A DNA stretch of 64,000 bases from Flavisolibacter nicotianae (GTDB lineage: Bacteria; Bacteroidota; Bacteroidia; Chitinophagales; Chitinophagaceae), in assembly GCF_003628535.1 (NCBI RefSeq), contig NZ_RBCI01000015.1:1-64000 (forward strand), written 5' to 3'. The notes beneath the pieces were generated by a model, which did not search any database, was not told the DNA's origin, and saw only the letters and a list, made by a program, of their open reading frames with translations. Both the position numbers and the translations under genes were made by a program. Each line of letters starts with the position of its first letter. The stretch's first letter is position 1. Positions 52,679-62,213 of this stretch are shown here, piece after piece.

Positions 52679-55600
52679 ATTTATACAGCCATACTCGCAT
52701 CAGCGACAATAACTGGTCAATTTTCACCGGCTTTGTAATATAATCCGATGCGCCGGCTTCAATGCATTTTTCACGGTCGCCCTTCATGGCTTTGGCCGTA
52801 ACAGCAATGATCGGCAGGCTGCTGTTCTTATGCTCCCGCCTGATCTTTTGCGTTGTTTCGTAACCGTCCATTTCGGGCATCATGATATCCATCAGCACCA
52901 TATCAACCGATTTGTTGTCGGTCAAAATATTGATGGCCTCCTGGCCGCTTTCCGCCGTGATGCAATTGATATTGTATCGCTCAAAAGCGGTGGTCAGTGC
53001 AAACAGGTTCCGCACATCATCATCCACGATCAGGATGGTCTTAGTAGCCAGCACATCCTCGCGGCTGCGGAGATTTTCAATGATCATTTGCTTCTCGGGC
53101 TGCAGCTCTTTGTGATTGATATGCAGCAGCATCACCACTTCTTCCAGCAGGAGGTCGACCGAGTTCACATCCTTCAGCAGAATGCGGTTGGCATACTGTT
53201 TCAACTGGGTTTTCTCTTTCGGCGAGAAATCCTTGGCCGAGTACACCAGCACCGGCATCATCTTGTCTTTTCTCAGTTCGTGGATTTGGGTTACAAACTC
53301 CATTCCACCAATGTCGGGCAGCATGTAGTCCACGATCACGCAATCGTACGATTTTGCGTTCAGCATGGCTATGCCCTGCTCGCCGGTGCTCACGAAATCC
53401 ATGTTGATGATATCCTCACCCAGGTCGAGGATCTTGGCAATCTGCGATGAATCGAGCTCATTGTCTTCCACGATCAGCAGCCGTTTGGGGCGGTCCTGCT
53501 GGTATTGAATGATGTCTTCGAACAACACGGAAAGTGCCTCTGCTTTCAGCGGTTTCAGGTGGAAACTGCGGGCCCCGCGCTGCATGGCCAGCAGGCGGTT
53601 TTCCTCACCCGAAATCAGGTGCACCGGAATATGTCGGAAGTTGATATCGTTTTTGAACAGGTCAAGAATGCGCCAGCCGCTCGCATCCGGAAGTTTCACA
53701 TCCAGCGTTACGGCAATGGGATTGTATTTGTTGGTCAGATCAAACACATCGCCAAAGCCCGTGGCCACCACCACCTTCAGGTTCATCTCGTGGGCTTTCT
53801 CCACCATGATCTTGGCAAAACGAATGTCGTCTTCCACCACCAGCACCACTTTATCGGTGGGTAGGATGTTGTTGCGGTCGTCGCCCACTTCGTTGATGAT
53901 CTCGTTCAGCACGTTGAGGTCTTTTACCTCGTTGGCCACTTTGATGGTCGGTACCGATTCGATCGTTACATCGTCGCTGCTCAGCGTCTCCGCCAGTTTG
54001 TATTCGCTAACGGTCAGGCTGCTTTGCTTTTCCTTCTTCACCATGTTGGGGTTGTAATCGATCGGCAGGTACAGGGTGAATGTACTGCCCTGCCCTACTT
54101 CACTTTCCAGTTCGATTGATCCACCCAGGAGGTCGGCCAGACCACGGGAGATCGATAGTCCCAAACCGGTACCGCCGTATTTGCGGGACGTGGAGCCTTC
54201 TGCCTGCTGGAAGGATTCGAAGATGATCTTGTGCTTGTCTTTCGAAATTCCGATACCCGAGTCTTTGATCTCGAAGGCCACGACTTTATTGGCGTTGTCG
54301 AGATTCGGGTTCAACTGCCGCCAGTTTCGTTTCGCCTCGTAGATCTTGAGTTGCACACCTCCCTTGTCGGTAAACTTAAACGCATTCGACAGGAGGTTCT
54401 TCAGGATCTGGTTCAGCCGCTGCACGTCGGTTTCGATCGTGTCCGGAAGGTGCTTGTCCATTTCGATGGCGAACTTGAGGCTCTTGCTTTCCGAAATGTG
54501 CTTGAAGGTTGTCTCAACAAACGAGGTGATCTCGTTAAAGCGAACATTGATAAATTCTGTGGAAATGTAACCGGATTCGATCTTCGACAGGTCAAGAATA
54601 TCGTTGATCAGCTGGATCAGGTCATCACCGCAGGAGTGAATGGTCTTTGCATAACGCACCTGTTTTTCGGACAGGTTGCCTTCACGGTTTTCGTAAAGTT
54701 GTTGTGCCAGGATCAACAGGGAGTTCAACGGCGTCCGCAGCTCGTGCGACATGTTGGCCAGGAACTCAGATTTATACTTCGACGTGATCTGCAACTGCTC
54801 GGCTTTTTCTTCCAGCGATTTCCGTGCATCTTCCACCTCTTTGTTTTTGGCTTCCACTTCTTCTTTTTGCTTTACCAGGAGGTGGGCTTTATCCTGCAGT
54901 TCTTCGTTCGTCCGCCGCAATTCATCCGTCAGCGATTGCGACTGTGCCAGCAGTTCCTCGGTTCTCGTGTTGGCTTCGATCGTGTTCAATACGATACCGA
55001 TCGATTCGGTCAACTGGCTCAAGAAGTCGAGGTGGGTTTCGCTGAACTCTCCAAACGAAGCCAGCTCAATTACCGCCTTGATCTGGTTTTCGAACAACAC
55101 CGGCAGCACGATCACACTCACCGGTAGCGACTCACCTAAGCCGGAACCGATCCGCACATAATTGCTCGGCACGTTGGTCAGCAGGATTCGTTCTTTTTCC
55201 ACGGCGCACTGTCCTACCAGGCCCTGTCCTAAGGCAAACTCTTTTTGGATGTTTTGTTCTTCGTTGAAGGCATAGGCCGAGAACAATTTGAGCTTTTTGT
55301 TTTGTTCGAATTCGTCCTGTTCCAGAATATAGAACATGCCCAACTGTGCATCGGCTACCTGGGCCAATTCGGAAAGGATCCGCCGTGTTACCGTGTTCAG
55401 GTCTTTTTGTCCCTGCAACATCTGTGTGAACTTGGCCAGGTTCGATTTCAACCAGTCCTGTTCCTGGTTCAGCAAGGTTGTTGCTTTCAGGTTGGCGATC
55501 ATCTGGTTGATGGTATCTTTCAGCTCTTCTACCTCGCCCCTTGCATCCACGCGGATCATCCGGGTCAGGTCACCCTTGGTTACCGCACTGGCCACCTCGG

Positions 55601-58600
55601 AGATGGCACGCACCTGGGTTGTCAGGTTTTCAGCAAGCTGGTTTACGTTTTCCGTCAGATCCTTCCATGTACCGGAGGCGCCGGGCACCGAGGCCTGTCC
55701 ACCCAGTCGTCCTTCCACACCTACCTCGCGGGCCACGGTGGTTACCTGGTCGGCAAACACCGCCAGCGTATCAATCATTTCGTTGATGGTATCGGTCAGT
55801 TGCGCTACCTCGCCACGGGATACGATCGAGAGTTTTTGTTTCAGGTTACCGGTTGCCACGGCTGTTACCACCTTGGCAATCCCCCGCACCTGGTTGGTGA
55901 GGTTCGAGGCCATCATGTTCACCGAGTCCGTCAGGTCCTTCCAGGTACCGGCCACACCCTGCACCTCGGCCTGGCCACCCAGCTTTCCTTCCGTACCGAC
56001 CTCTCTCGCCACCCTCGTTACCTCGAAGGCAAAGGAGTTCAACTGGTCCACCATCGTGTTGATGGTATTCTTCAGGTCAAGGATCTCTCCTTTTACGTCA
56101 ATCGTTACTTTTTTCGACAGGTCACCGGAGGCCACCGCTTTGGTTACTTCGGCGATGTTCCGCACCTGGAGCGTCAGGTTACCCGTCATCTGGTTCACCG
56201 AGTCGGTCAGGTCTTTCCACGTTCCACCCACACCGGGTACGAAGGCCTGTCCACCCAGTTTACCATCGGTACCTACCTCGCGGGCAACCCTTGTTACCTC
56301 GGAGGCGAAGGCACGGAGCTGGTCCACCATCGTGTTCAGCGTTTCCTTCAACTGGAGGATCTCACCGCGTACGTCCACCGTGATCTTGCGGCTCATGTCT
56401 CCGTTCGCCACCGCGATGGCCACTTCGGCGATGTTCCGCACCTGGGCGGTCAGGTTACCGGCCATGTTATTCACCGAGTCGGTCAGGTCCTTCCAGGTAC
56501 CCGCTACTCCCGGTACGTGCGCCTGACCTCCCAGCTTTCCTTCCGTACCCACTTCCCTTGCCACACGGGTTACCTCGGAGGCGAAGGCACGGAGCTGGTC
56601 CACCATCGTGTTGATGGTGTTTTTCAACTCCAGGATCTCTCCTTTTACATCCACCTCGATCTTCCGCGACAGGTCACCGTTCGCCACCGCCGTTGTTACC
56701 TCGGCGATGTTCCGCACCTGGCCGGTAAGGTTCGAGGCCATTTTATTTACAGAGTCAGTCAAATCTTTCCAAAGGCCTTCCACACCGGGTACGTCGGCCT
56801 GGCCTCCCAGTCGTCCTTCCGAACCAACCTCGCGGGCCACCCTCGTTACCTCCGAACCAAAGGAGTTCAACTGGTCCACCATCGTGTTGATAGTGTTTTT
56901 CAACTCCAGGATCTCTCCTTTTACGTCCACCGTGATCTTGCGGGAAAGATCTCCCTTGGCCACGGCGGTTGTCACCTCGGCGATGTTCCGCACCTGCGCT
57001 GTCAGGTTCGATCCCATCTGGTTTACCGATTCCGTCAAATCCTTCCAGGTTCCTCCCACGCCCTGCACTTTCGCCTGGCCGCCGAGTTTTCCTTCCGTAC
57101 CTACCTCGAGGGCCACACGGGTTACCTCGGAGGCAAAGGAGTTCAACTGGTCCACCATCGTGTTGATGGTCTTTTTCAGTTCGAGGATCTCACCGGCAAC
57201 ATCCACCGTAATTTTTTTACTCAAATCACCATTCGCCACGGCCGTCGTTACCTCGGCGATGTTCCGCACCTGGGCGGTCAGGTTACCGGCCATGTTGTTC
57301 ACGGAGTCGGTGAGGTCTTTCCAGGTTCCTCCCACTCCCTGCACTTTCGCCTGGCCGCCGAGTTTTCCTTCCGTACCTACCTCGAGGGCCACACGGGTTA
57401 CCTCGGAGGCAAAGGAGTTCAACTGGTCCACCATCCGGTTGATCACGTCCTTGATCTGGAGGATCTCTCCTTTTACATCAACGGTGATTTTTTGCGTCAG
57501 GTCACCGTTGGCGATGGCGGTTGCCACCTTCGATACGTCACGCAACTGGACGGTCAGGTTACCGGCCAGCTGGTTTACGTTATCAGTCAGGTCCTTCCAT
57601 ACACCACCCACACCTTTTACCGTTGCCTGGCCTCCCAGTTTACCCTCGGAGCCCACTTCACGGGCCACACGGGTTACCTCGGCAGAGAAGGAGTTGAGCT
57701 GGTCCACCATCGTGTTGATGGTGTTCTTCAGCTCAAGGATTTCACCCCGCACATCCACCGTGATCTTCCGTGAAAGGTCGCCGCGGGAAATGGCCGTCGT
57801 CACCTCGGCGATGTTCCGCACCTGGCCGGTTAGGTTCGAGGCCATCTGGTTTACCGAGTCGGTCAGATCCTTCCAGGTACCGGAAACACCCGGCACCTCG
57901 GCCTGGCCTCCCAGTTTACCCTCGGAGCCCACTTCACGGGCCACACGGGTTACCTCGGAGGAGAAGGAGTTCAATTGGTCCACCATCGTGTTGATGGTGT
58001 TTTTTAATTCAAGGATTTCACCCTGTACGTCTACCGTAATTTTTTTACTCAAATCACCCTTTGCCACCGCCGTGGTTACCTCGGCGATGTTCCGCACCTG
58101 GGCGGTGAGGTTACCGGCCATGAGGTTTACCGAGTCGGTGAGGTCTTTCCATACGCCGGCTACACCTTTTACCTTGGCCTGGCCTCCCAGTTTACCCTCG
58201 GAGCCCACTTCACGGGCCACACGGGTCACCTCCATGGAGAAGAGGTTCAACTGCTTCACCATGTCGTTTACCTCGGAGGCAATACGGGAGAACTCTCCCT
58301 GCAGGCGGTGCTCGCCGATCTGCAGCGGCATTTCCTGCGAAAGATTTCCCTTCGCCACCGACGAGATTACGTGGGCAATTTCAATCGTTGGGTGAACAAG
58401 GTCCGAGATCAGGGTGTTGATTGATTCGGAGGCAGCGCTCCAGGAACCGCGGGCCATGCGGGGCATTTCCACGCGGTGGTTGAGCTTTCCCTGCTTGCCG
58501 ATGATGTTCCGTGCCTGGTTTAGCTCGGATACCAGCGTTTCGTTAAGAGCAATAATCTCGTTAAGCGTATCGTAGATTTTCCCGCTGATGCCGACCTTGT

Positions 58601-58832
58601 CGACAGCCATGCGGGCAGCAAAATTTCCATTCTTGACTTCGGATAAAACCCGGAGGAGTTCACGGCTGTCGACCTCGTCGTCCAACGCTTGTTCGGGTTT
58701 GACCTTTCTGGGTTTTCCGGGCGTTTTCGTTCCGTTGGCCGCTTCGGTTTCGGAGGAAACCGGCACACCATCAAATACAGTAGGGACGGGTGTCTGCAGG
58801 ACACCATTCGTATTTTTCTTTTTGATACTCAT
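52677..58832 (-). CDS. Giant soluble hybrid histidine kinase with ten HAMP repeats
   Basis: The product has 2051 residues with no signal peptide or membrane segment. Residues 1-55 are low-complexity; about 57-200 form a degenerate leading HAMP stretch. Ten tandem 92-residue units run 201-1120, each holding a divergent HAMP ([14 protein letters not shown]...[10 protein letters not shown]) and a canonical one ([17 protein letters not shown]...[16 protein letters not shown]). A GAF domain is at about 1138-1285, a coiled coil 1288-1350, HisKA with His1363 in [12 protein letters not shown], and a HATPase 1465-1590. Three receivers have acceptor Asp1711, Asp1835 and Asp1982. The architecture matches fungal group III kinases (Nik1/Os-1, osmotic and stress sensing) with twice the usual repeat number plus GAF and two extra receivers. 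A -7 promoter candidate is at 58856. Confidence 0.94.
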   Translation of the reverse strand: MSIKKKNTNGVLQTPVPTVFDGVPVSSETEAANGTKTPGKPRKVKPEQALDDEVDSRELLRVLSEVKNGNFAARMAVDKVGISGKIYDTLNEIIALNETLVSELNQARNIIGKQGKLNHRVEMPRMARGSWSAASESINTLISDLVHPTIEIAHVISSVAKGNLSQEMPLQIGEHRLQGEFSRIASEVNDMVKQLNLFSMEVTRVAREVGSEGKLGGQAKVKGVAGVWKDLTDSVNLMAGNLTAQVRNIAEVTTAVAKGDLSKKITVDVQGEILELKNTINTMVDQLNSFSSEVTRVAREVGSEGKLGGQAEVPGVSGTWKDLTDSVNQMASNLTGQVRNIAEVTTAISRGDLSRKITVDVRGEILELKNTINTMVDQLNSFSAEVTRVAREVGSEGKLGGQATVKGVGGVWKDLTDNVNQLAGNLTVQLRDVSKVATAIANGDLTQKITVDVKGEILQIKDVINRMVDQLNSFASEVTRVALEVGTEGKLGGQAKVQGVGGTWKDLTDSVNNMAGNLTAQVRNIAEVTTAVANGDLSKKITVDVAGEILELKKTINTMVDQLNSFASEVTRVALEVGTEGKLGGQAKVQGVGGTWKDLTESVNQMGSNLTAQVRNIAEVTTAVAKGDLSRKITVDVKGEILELKNTINTMVDQLNSFGSEVTRVAREVGSEGRLGGQADVPGVEGLWKDLTDSVNKMASNLTGQVRNIAEVTTAVANGDLSRKIEVDVKGEILELKNTINTMVDQLRAFASEVTRVAREVGTEGKLGGQAHVPGVAGTWKDLTDSVNNMAGNLTAQVRNIAEVAIAVANGDMSRKITVDVRGEILQLKETLNTMVDQLRAFASEVTRVAREVGTDGKLGGQAFVPGVGGTWKDLTDSVNQMTGNLTLQVRNIAEVTKAVASGDLSKKVTIDVKGEILDLKNTINTMVDQLNSFAFEVTRVAREVGTEGKLGGQAEVQGVAGTWKDLTDSVNMMASNLTNQVRGIAKVVTAVATGNLKQKLSIVSRGEVAQLTDTINEMIDTLAVFADQVTTVAREVGVEGRLGGQASVPGASGTWKDLTENVNQLAENLTTQVRAISEVASAVTKGDLTRMIRVDARGEVEELKDTINQMIANLKATTLLNQEQDWLKSNLAKFTQMLQGQKDLNTVTRRILSELAQVADAQLGMFYILEQDEFEQNKKLKLFSAYAFNEEQNIQKEFALGQGLVGQCAVEKERILLTNVPSNYVRIGSGLGESLPVSVIVLPVLFENQIKAVIELASFGEFSETHLDFLSQLTESIGIVLNTIEANTRTEELLAQSQSLTDELRRTNEELQDKAHLLVKQKEEVEAKNKEVEDARKSLEEKAEQLQITSKYKSEFLANMSHELRTPLNSLLILAQQLYENREGNLSEKQVRYAKTIHSCGDDLIQLINDILDLSKIESGYISTEFINVRFNEITSFVETTFKHISESKSLKFAIEMDKHLPDTIETDVQRLNQILKNLLSNAFKFTDKGGVQLKIYEAKRNWRQLNPNLDNANKVVAFEIKDSGIGISKDKHKIIFESFQQAEGSTSRKYGGTGLGLSISRGLADLLGGSIELESEVGQGSTFTLYLPIDYNPNMVKKEKQSSLTVSEYKLAETLSSDDVTIESVPTIKVANEVKDLNVLNEIINEVGDDRNNILPTDKVVLVVEDDIRFAKIMVEKAHEMNLKVVVATGFGDVFDLTNKYNPIAVTLDVKLPDASGWRILDLFKNDINFRHIPVHLISGEENRLLAMQRGARSFHLKPLKAEALSVLFEDIIQYQQDRPKRLLIVEDNELDSSQIAKILDLGEDIINMDFVSTGEQGIAMLNAKSYDCVIVDYMLPDIGGMEFVTQIHELRKDKMMPVLVYSAKDFSPKEKTQLKQYANRILLKDVNSVDLLLEEVVMLLHINHKELQPEKQMIIENLRSREDVLATKTILIVDDDVRNLFALTTAFERYNINCITAESGQEAINILTDNKSVDMVLMDIMMPEMDGYETTQKIRREHKNSSLPIIAVTAKAMKGDREKCIEAGASDYITKPVKIDQLLSLMRVWLYK
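55473..58232 (-). repeat. Ten 276-bp tandem coding repeats (poly-HAMP)
   Basis: Each unit encodes 92 residues; the ten units lie end to end without spacers. Identity varies: 57043-57159 and 57319-57435, exactly 276 bp apart, are identical over 117 bp except one base. Other blocks (for example around 57638, 57908 and 58186) share long identical stretches too. The last two units near 55473-56020 are the most divergent. This mosaic suggests continuing recombination or gene conversion between units. Confidence 0.9.
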
Positions 58833-58855
58833 GGTAAAAGGTGAATTGAGTGCGC

Positions 58856-58863
58856 CAAACCTA
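58856..58863 (-). promoter_or_regulatory. Candidate -7 element for the poly-HAMP kinase gene
   Basis: On the minus strand TAGGTTTG fits TAnnTTTG and lies 24 bp before the ATG at 58832. No clear -33 TTTG at the standard distance. Confidence 0.4.
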
Positions 58864-59024
58864 GCAAAAAACTTCGGAATTTGCGGAAAAGTGATTTGGT
58901 AATTCTACTCCTTTTAACAGATGCCGAAAACCGCAGAAAAGGAAGTAGGAAGCACAACTGTTTTGTCTTTACCTTTAAGCCGTTAAAACCGACTGTTACA
59001 CTCCGACTAAACAATAAAAACCCA

Positions 59025-59423
59025 GTGTCCTGTACCATTTTCCTTGCTGAGGATGACATTGATGACCAAGAATTTTTGGAAGATGCGATCCGTTCGATCG
59101 CCCCTGACGTTTTCCTCACCAGCTTTACCAACGGTGCCAAATTCATCGAACATCTCGAAAAAACCGCCGATGAGCAGCTTCCCTGCCTGATCCTCCTCGA
59201 TTACAATATCCCGGAGATCAATGGGGCGGACATCCTGCGACACCTCAACAGATGCCCCCGCTACCAACACATCAAGAAGGTCATCTGGAGTACATCCAAC
59301 TCCTCACTTTTTATCAAAACCTGCCTGTACCTGGGGGCAAAAGACTATGTTATCAAGCCGTCCAGCGTTTCGGGGATCAAGGAAATCGCGCAGAAACTGG
59401 TGAACTGGTGCAATAACTGTTGA
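59025..59423 (+). CDS. Single-domain response regulator
   Basis: The product is 132 residues from a GTG at 59025, chosen because the receiver fold begins at once (SCTIFLAEDDIDDQEFLEDA); the longer frame from 58881 adds about 48 residues without homology and reaches into the promoter region. Acidic pair EDD, acceptor Asp in LLDYNIPEINGADILRHL, Thr/Ser in VIWSTSNS and Lys in DYVIKPSS. Such stand-alone receivers of the CheY/Rcp1 type often pass phosphate between kinases. It is divergent from the poly-HAMP kinase gene, so it may be its partner. Confidence 0.88.
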   Translation: MSCTIFLAEDDIDDQEFLEDAIRSIAPDVFLTSFTNGAKFIEHLEKTADEQLPCLILLDYNIPEINGADILRHLNRCPRYQHIKKVIWSTSNSSLFIKTCLYLGAKDYVIKPSSVSGIKEIAQKLVNWCNNC

Positions 59424-59447
59424 GCGGCTGCAGCGAAGGCCGGTGGT

Positions 59448-60392
59448 TTAACCGATCTGCACCACGATTTTTCCCCTGGTTTTTCCGGTTTCGATTTGGC
59501 GGTGCGCCTCGGCAATCTGTGCAAACGTGTAAATGTGCGAAACAGTCGGCTTAAGAAAGCCATCTTCCAGCAGGGTCGCCATCCGGGCCATGTCTTCGCC
59601 TCTCGAATGCACGAGGTAGTTTTTAGCCGTTACGCCTTTTTCCTTTGCCTGCTGCTGAACCGGCTCTTTGGCGCCGCCGACTATCGACACAAGTGTGCCG
59701 CCGGGCTTTAGCGTCTGCAGTGATTTGACAGTTGTTTCGCCGCCAAGCGGATCAAGCACGACATCCGCGTCGTTGACCGCATTGGCGACCTCTTCTTTCG
59801 TATAATCAATAAACTGGTCAACACCCAACGCCAACAGGAAATCTTTGTTTTCGGCAGAAGCCGTACCGGTGACAGATGCCCCAAGGTATTTGGCCATTTG
59901 CACGGCAAAATGACCAACACCACCTGCCGCCGCATGGATGAGCACACGCTGCCCCTTTTGCAGACCGGCCTGCTGCGTCAATACCTGCCAGGCGGTGAGG
60001 GCCGCCAGCGTTGTTGCCGCAGCTTCCTCGTGCGAAATGGCTGCAGGCTTCAGCGCCAGGTGCGCTGCCGGGGCCGCCACGTATTCGGCATAGGCCTTTC
60101 CATTCCCGGGAAAATTGACCATTCCAAACACGGCATCACCCTCACGAAAACCGTGCACATTGGCACCGACTGCCTCGACGACCCCCGAAATATCCCAGCC
60201 GAGGATCACCGGTGCGCTTTCCTTCATGCCGGCAAGCAAACCCCCGCCCTTGCGTGTTTTGATATCGACCGGATTAATGCTGAAGGCGTGAACCTTCACC
60301 AGCACCTCTCCTTCTTTTGGCTGCGGCGTTGGCAACTCCTGCATCTGCAGGTTCTCGGGTCCGCCGGCTTCTGTTAATACAATTGCTTTCAT
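59448..60392 (-). CDS. NADP-dependent quinone oxidoreductase-like protein (zinc-free MDR)
   Basis: The product is 314 residues from the Met at 60392 (MKAIVLTEAGGPENLQMQEL). Medium-chain reductase fold: EVLVKVHAFSINPVDIKTR, VILGWDISGVVEAVGANVHG, VLIHAAAGGVGHFAVQMAKY and VLDPLGGETTVKSLQTLKPG. The zinc-binding cysteines of alcohol dehydrogenases are absent, placing it in the quinone oxidoreductase/zeta-crystallin group. It interrupts the signalling genes and has no evident link to them. It converges with the response-regulator gene 25 bp away. Confidence 0.92.
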   Translation of the reverse strand: MKAIVLTEAGGPENLQMQELPTPQPKEGEVLVKVHAFSINPVDIKTRKGGGLLAGMKESAPVILGWDISGVVEAVGANVHGFREGDAVFGMVNFPGNGKAYAEYVAAPAAHLALKPAAISHEEAAATTLAALTAWQVLTQQAGLQKGQRVLIHAAAGGVGHFAVQMAKYLGASVTGTASAENKDFLLALGVDQFIDYTKEEVANAVNDADVVLDPLGGETTVKSLQTLKPGGTLVSIVGGAKEPVQQQAKEKGVTAKNYLVHSRGEDMARMATLLEDGFLKPTVSHIYTFAQIAEAHRQIETGKTRGKIVVQIG

Positions 60393-60458
60393 GCGAACGA
60401 TCGTTAACGGGTGAAAAGGAAACAGCAAAATTAAAGAAGGAAAAACGGAAAGAACGCA

Positions 60459-61037
60459 TCACGGCAGGAGCTCGTGAATCAGCGCAGGCATTTTTGCAAC
60501 CGGCAACACGGCATCGACACGGACATGGTCAATCGCGTATTGGGGCATGTAGCTCACAACCGCTTCCGTAGGGTCCTGCACGATGACGTACCCGCCTGCT
60601 TCTTTTATTTTTTTTAGCCCAACGGAGCCATCCTGGTTGGCGCCGGAGAGCAGGATCGCAATCAAAGATTCACCGTACACCTCGGCCGCCGACTCGAAGG
60701 TAACATCGATAGAGGGGCGGCTATAGTGCACTTTTTCGGAATAATCCAGCGAGATCGTTTTGTCGTTCTCGATCAGCAGGTGATAATCGGCAGGGGCAAT
60801 GTAAACGGTGCCGGCCAAGATGGTTTCTTTTTCCTCTGCCTCCTTTACCGGCCAGGCAATTTTCTCGGAGAGCAGGTTGGGAAGCAGTGATTCGCTATTC
60901 CGGCGGTGGAGCACCAGCACAATTGCCAGGCCTTTTTCGTTTTGGATTGCCGGCAGCAATTGCAGGATCGCTTCCAGACTCCCTGCCGACCCGCCAATGA
61001 GCAGCAACTCTTTTTTTATGATGCTCCCTTGCGCCAT
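60459..61037 (-). CDS. cheB: CheB-type protein-glutamate methylesterase domain protein
   Basis: The product has 192 residues: the CheB catalytic domain alone, without a receiver. Catalytic triad regions: LLLIGGSAGSLEAILQLLPA (Ser), LVLHRRNSESLLPNLL (His) and LLSGANQDGSVGLKKIKEAG (Asp). Its start overlaps the end of the CheR gene by 22 bp, so the two are translationally coupled. In this context the pair probably acts on a modular kinase or scaffold rather than on chemoreceptors, since none is seen here. Confidence 0.93.
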   Translation of the reverse strand: MAQGSIIKKELLLIGGSAGSLEAILQLLPAIQNEKGLAIVLVLHRRNSESLLPNLLSEKIAWPVKEAEEKETILAGTVYIAPADYHLLIENDKTISLDYSEKVHYSRPSIDVTFESAAEVYGESLIAILLSGANQDGSVGLKKIKEAGGYVIVQDPTEAVVSYMPQYAIDHVRVDAVLPVAKMPALIHELLP

Positions 61038-61825
61038 ATTTTTTCCTTGCCCAATTGTTTGTAGTGCGAAGCGATATCGGAAAAGCGGAGGGTTTCTTTT
61101 GCACCCAGTGCGAGGAAACCCAGCGGCTCGAGGCTTTGATCAAAAAGGGTCAGCACCCGGTCCTGCAACGGCTTTTCAAAATAGATCATCACGTTGCGAC
61201 AAAGAATCAACTGGAACTGGTTGAACGATCCGTCCGACACCAGGTTGTGCGTGGCAAAGACCATGCGCTGCGCCAGGTCGCGGTTGAATTTTGCATAGTC
61301 ATACCGGGTGGTGTAATAAGATGAAAAATCATGCGTACCACCGGATAGGATGTAGTTCTCCGAATACTGCTTCATGGTGCTGAGCGGGAAAATACCGGCT
61401 TTGGCTTTTTCCAGCACATCAGGATTAAGGTCGGTGGCATAGAGCAGGGATTTGTGAAGCAGGTTCGCTTCCTGGAGCAGGATGGCCATCGAATACACTT
61501 CTTCACCGGTGGAACAGCCCGCATGCCAGATGCGGATAAAGGGATAGGTTGCCAGCAGGGGTAACACTTCTTTGCGAAGCAGTTTGTAGAACGCCGGGTC
61601 GCGGAACATTTCGGTCACATTTACTGTGATCTCTTCGACGAAGCGTTTCAGATAGATTTCATCGTTGCGGACACGGTAACGGAACTCGGCAAAACTGGGA
61701 AATTTATCCAGCGCAAACAGCCGCTGCATCCGCCGTTTCAACGAGGCCTTGGAATAGTCGTTGAAATCATACCCATACACCTCCAGCAGATCGTTCAGCA
61801 ATATGTTCACCTCTTCATCCTTCAT
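61016..61825 (-). CDS. cheR: CheR-type methyltransferase
   Basis: The product has 269 residues. An N-terminal helical domain (DLLEVYGYDFNDYSKASLKR, LFALDKFPSFAEFRYRVRND) precedes the SAM-dependent methyltransferase domain: VTEMFRDPAFYKLLRKEVLP, IWHAGCSTGEEVYSMAILLQ (SAM loop), YATDLNPDVLEKAKAGIFPL and FQLILCRNVMIYFEKPLQDR. There is no TPR tail. Methylates glutamates on a sensor protein. It overlaps cheB and is 1 bp from the end of the receiver gene upstream, so at least three genes are one transcript. Confidence 0.95.
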   Translation of the reverse strand: MKDEEVNILLNDLLEVYGYDFNDYSKASLKRRMQRLFALDKFPSFAEFRYRVRNDEIYLKRFVEEITVNVTEMFRDPAFYKLLRKEVLPLLATYPFIRIWHAGCSTGEEVYSMAILLQEANLLHKSLLYATDLNPDVLEKAKAGIFPLSTMKQYSENYILSGGTHDFSSYYTTRYDYAKFNRDLAQRMVFATHNLVSDGSFNQFQLILCRNVMIYFEKPLQDRVLTLFDQSLEPLGFLALGAKETLRFSDIASHYKQLGKEKIWRKGAS

Positions 61826-61826
61826 C

Positions 61827-62210
61827 CTAGCTTTCGACTTTATGCGCTTTTAACAGGGACAGTAATACATCCACGTCGACGGGCTTGGAAATGTATTCGT
61901 CCGCACCGGCTTCCAGGCAGCGCTCCCGGTCGCCGACCATGGCCTGCGCCGTTACGGCAAATACAGGGATCTCAGCCAGGTCCGGCTCAGTTTTCAAAAT
62001 CGACAGCGCCTGGTAACCGTCCATGCCGGGCATCATCATATCGAGTAAAACAACCTTGATGCCTTTTTGTTTTTGCAGCAGCGCAATTCCTTCCTGTGCC
62101 GATGGAGCGGACAGCACGTCGAAGCCTTTGGCTCGCAGTACGGCCGACAGGGCAAAAATGTTGCGGCTGTCGTCGTCGATAAGCAGGATTGTGTTTTCTT
62201 TTTCGTTCAT
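61827..62210 (-). CDS. Single-domain response regulator (CheY-like)
   Basis: The product has 127 residues: a receiver with DDD at the acidic pocket (ILLIDDDSRNIFALSAVL), the acceptor Asp in VVLLDMMMPGMDGYQALSIL, Thr in VFAVTAQAMVGDRERCLEAG and Lys in ISKPVDVDVLLSLLKAHK. Closely resembles the last receiver of the two hybrid kinases in this island, suggesting it split off from such a kinase. Packed between the hybrid kinase (3 bp) and cheR (1 bp). Confidence 0.95.
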   Translation of the reverse strand: MNEKENTILLIDDDSRNIFALSAVLRAKGFDVLSAPSAQEGIALLQKQKGIKVVLLDMMMPGMDGYQALSILKTEPDLAEIPVFAVTAQAMVGDRERCLEAGADEYISKPVDVDVLLSLLKAHKVES

Positions 62211-62213
62211 GAA

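Noticed and set aside
55245-58395. Very long plus-strand open frames (up to about 840 codons) opposite the poly-HAMP gene
   Set aside because: They mirror the 276-bp coding repeats in the antisense frames; composition is His/Val- or Ser/Arg-rich with no domain, and they exist only because the sense codons repeat.
58881-59024. Longer response regulator starting at 58881
   Set aside because: The added residues are not receiver-like and overlap the likely promoter region of the divergent kinase gene; a GTG at 59025 sits exactly at the start of the fold.
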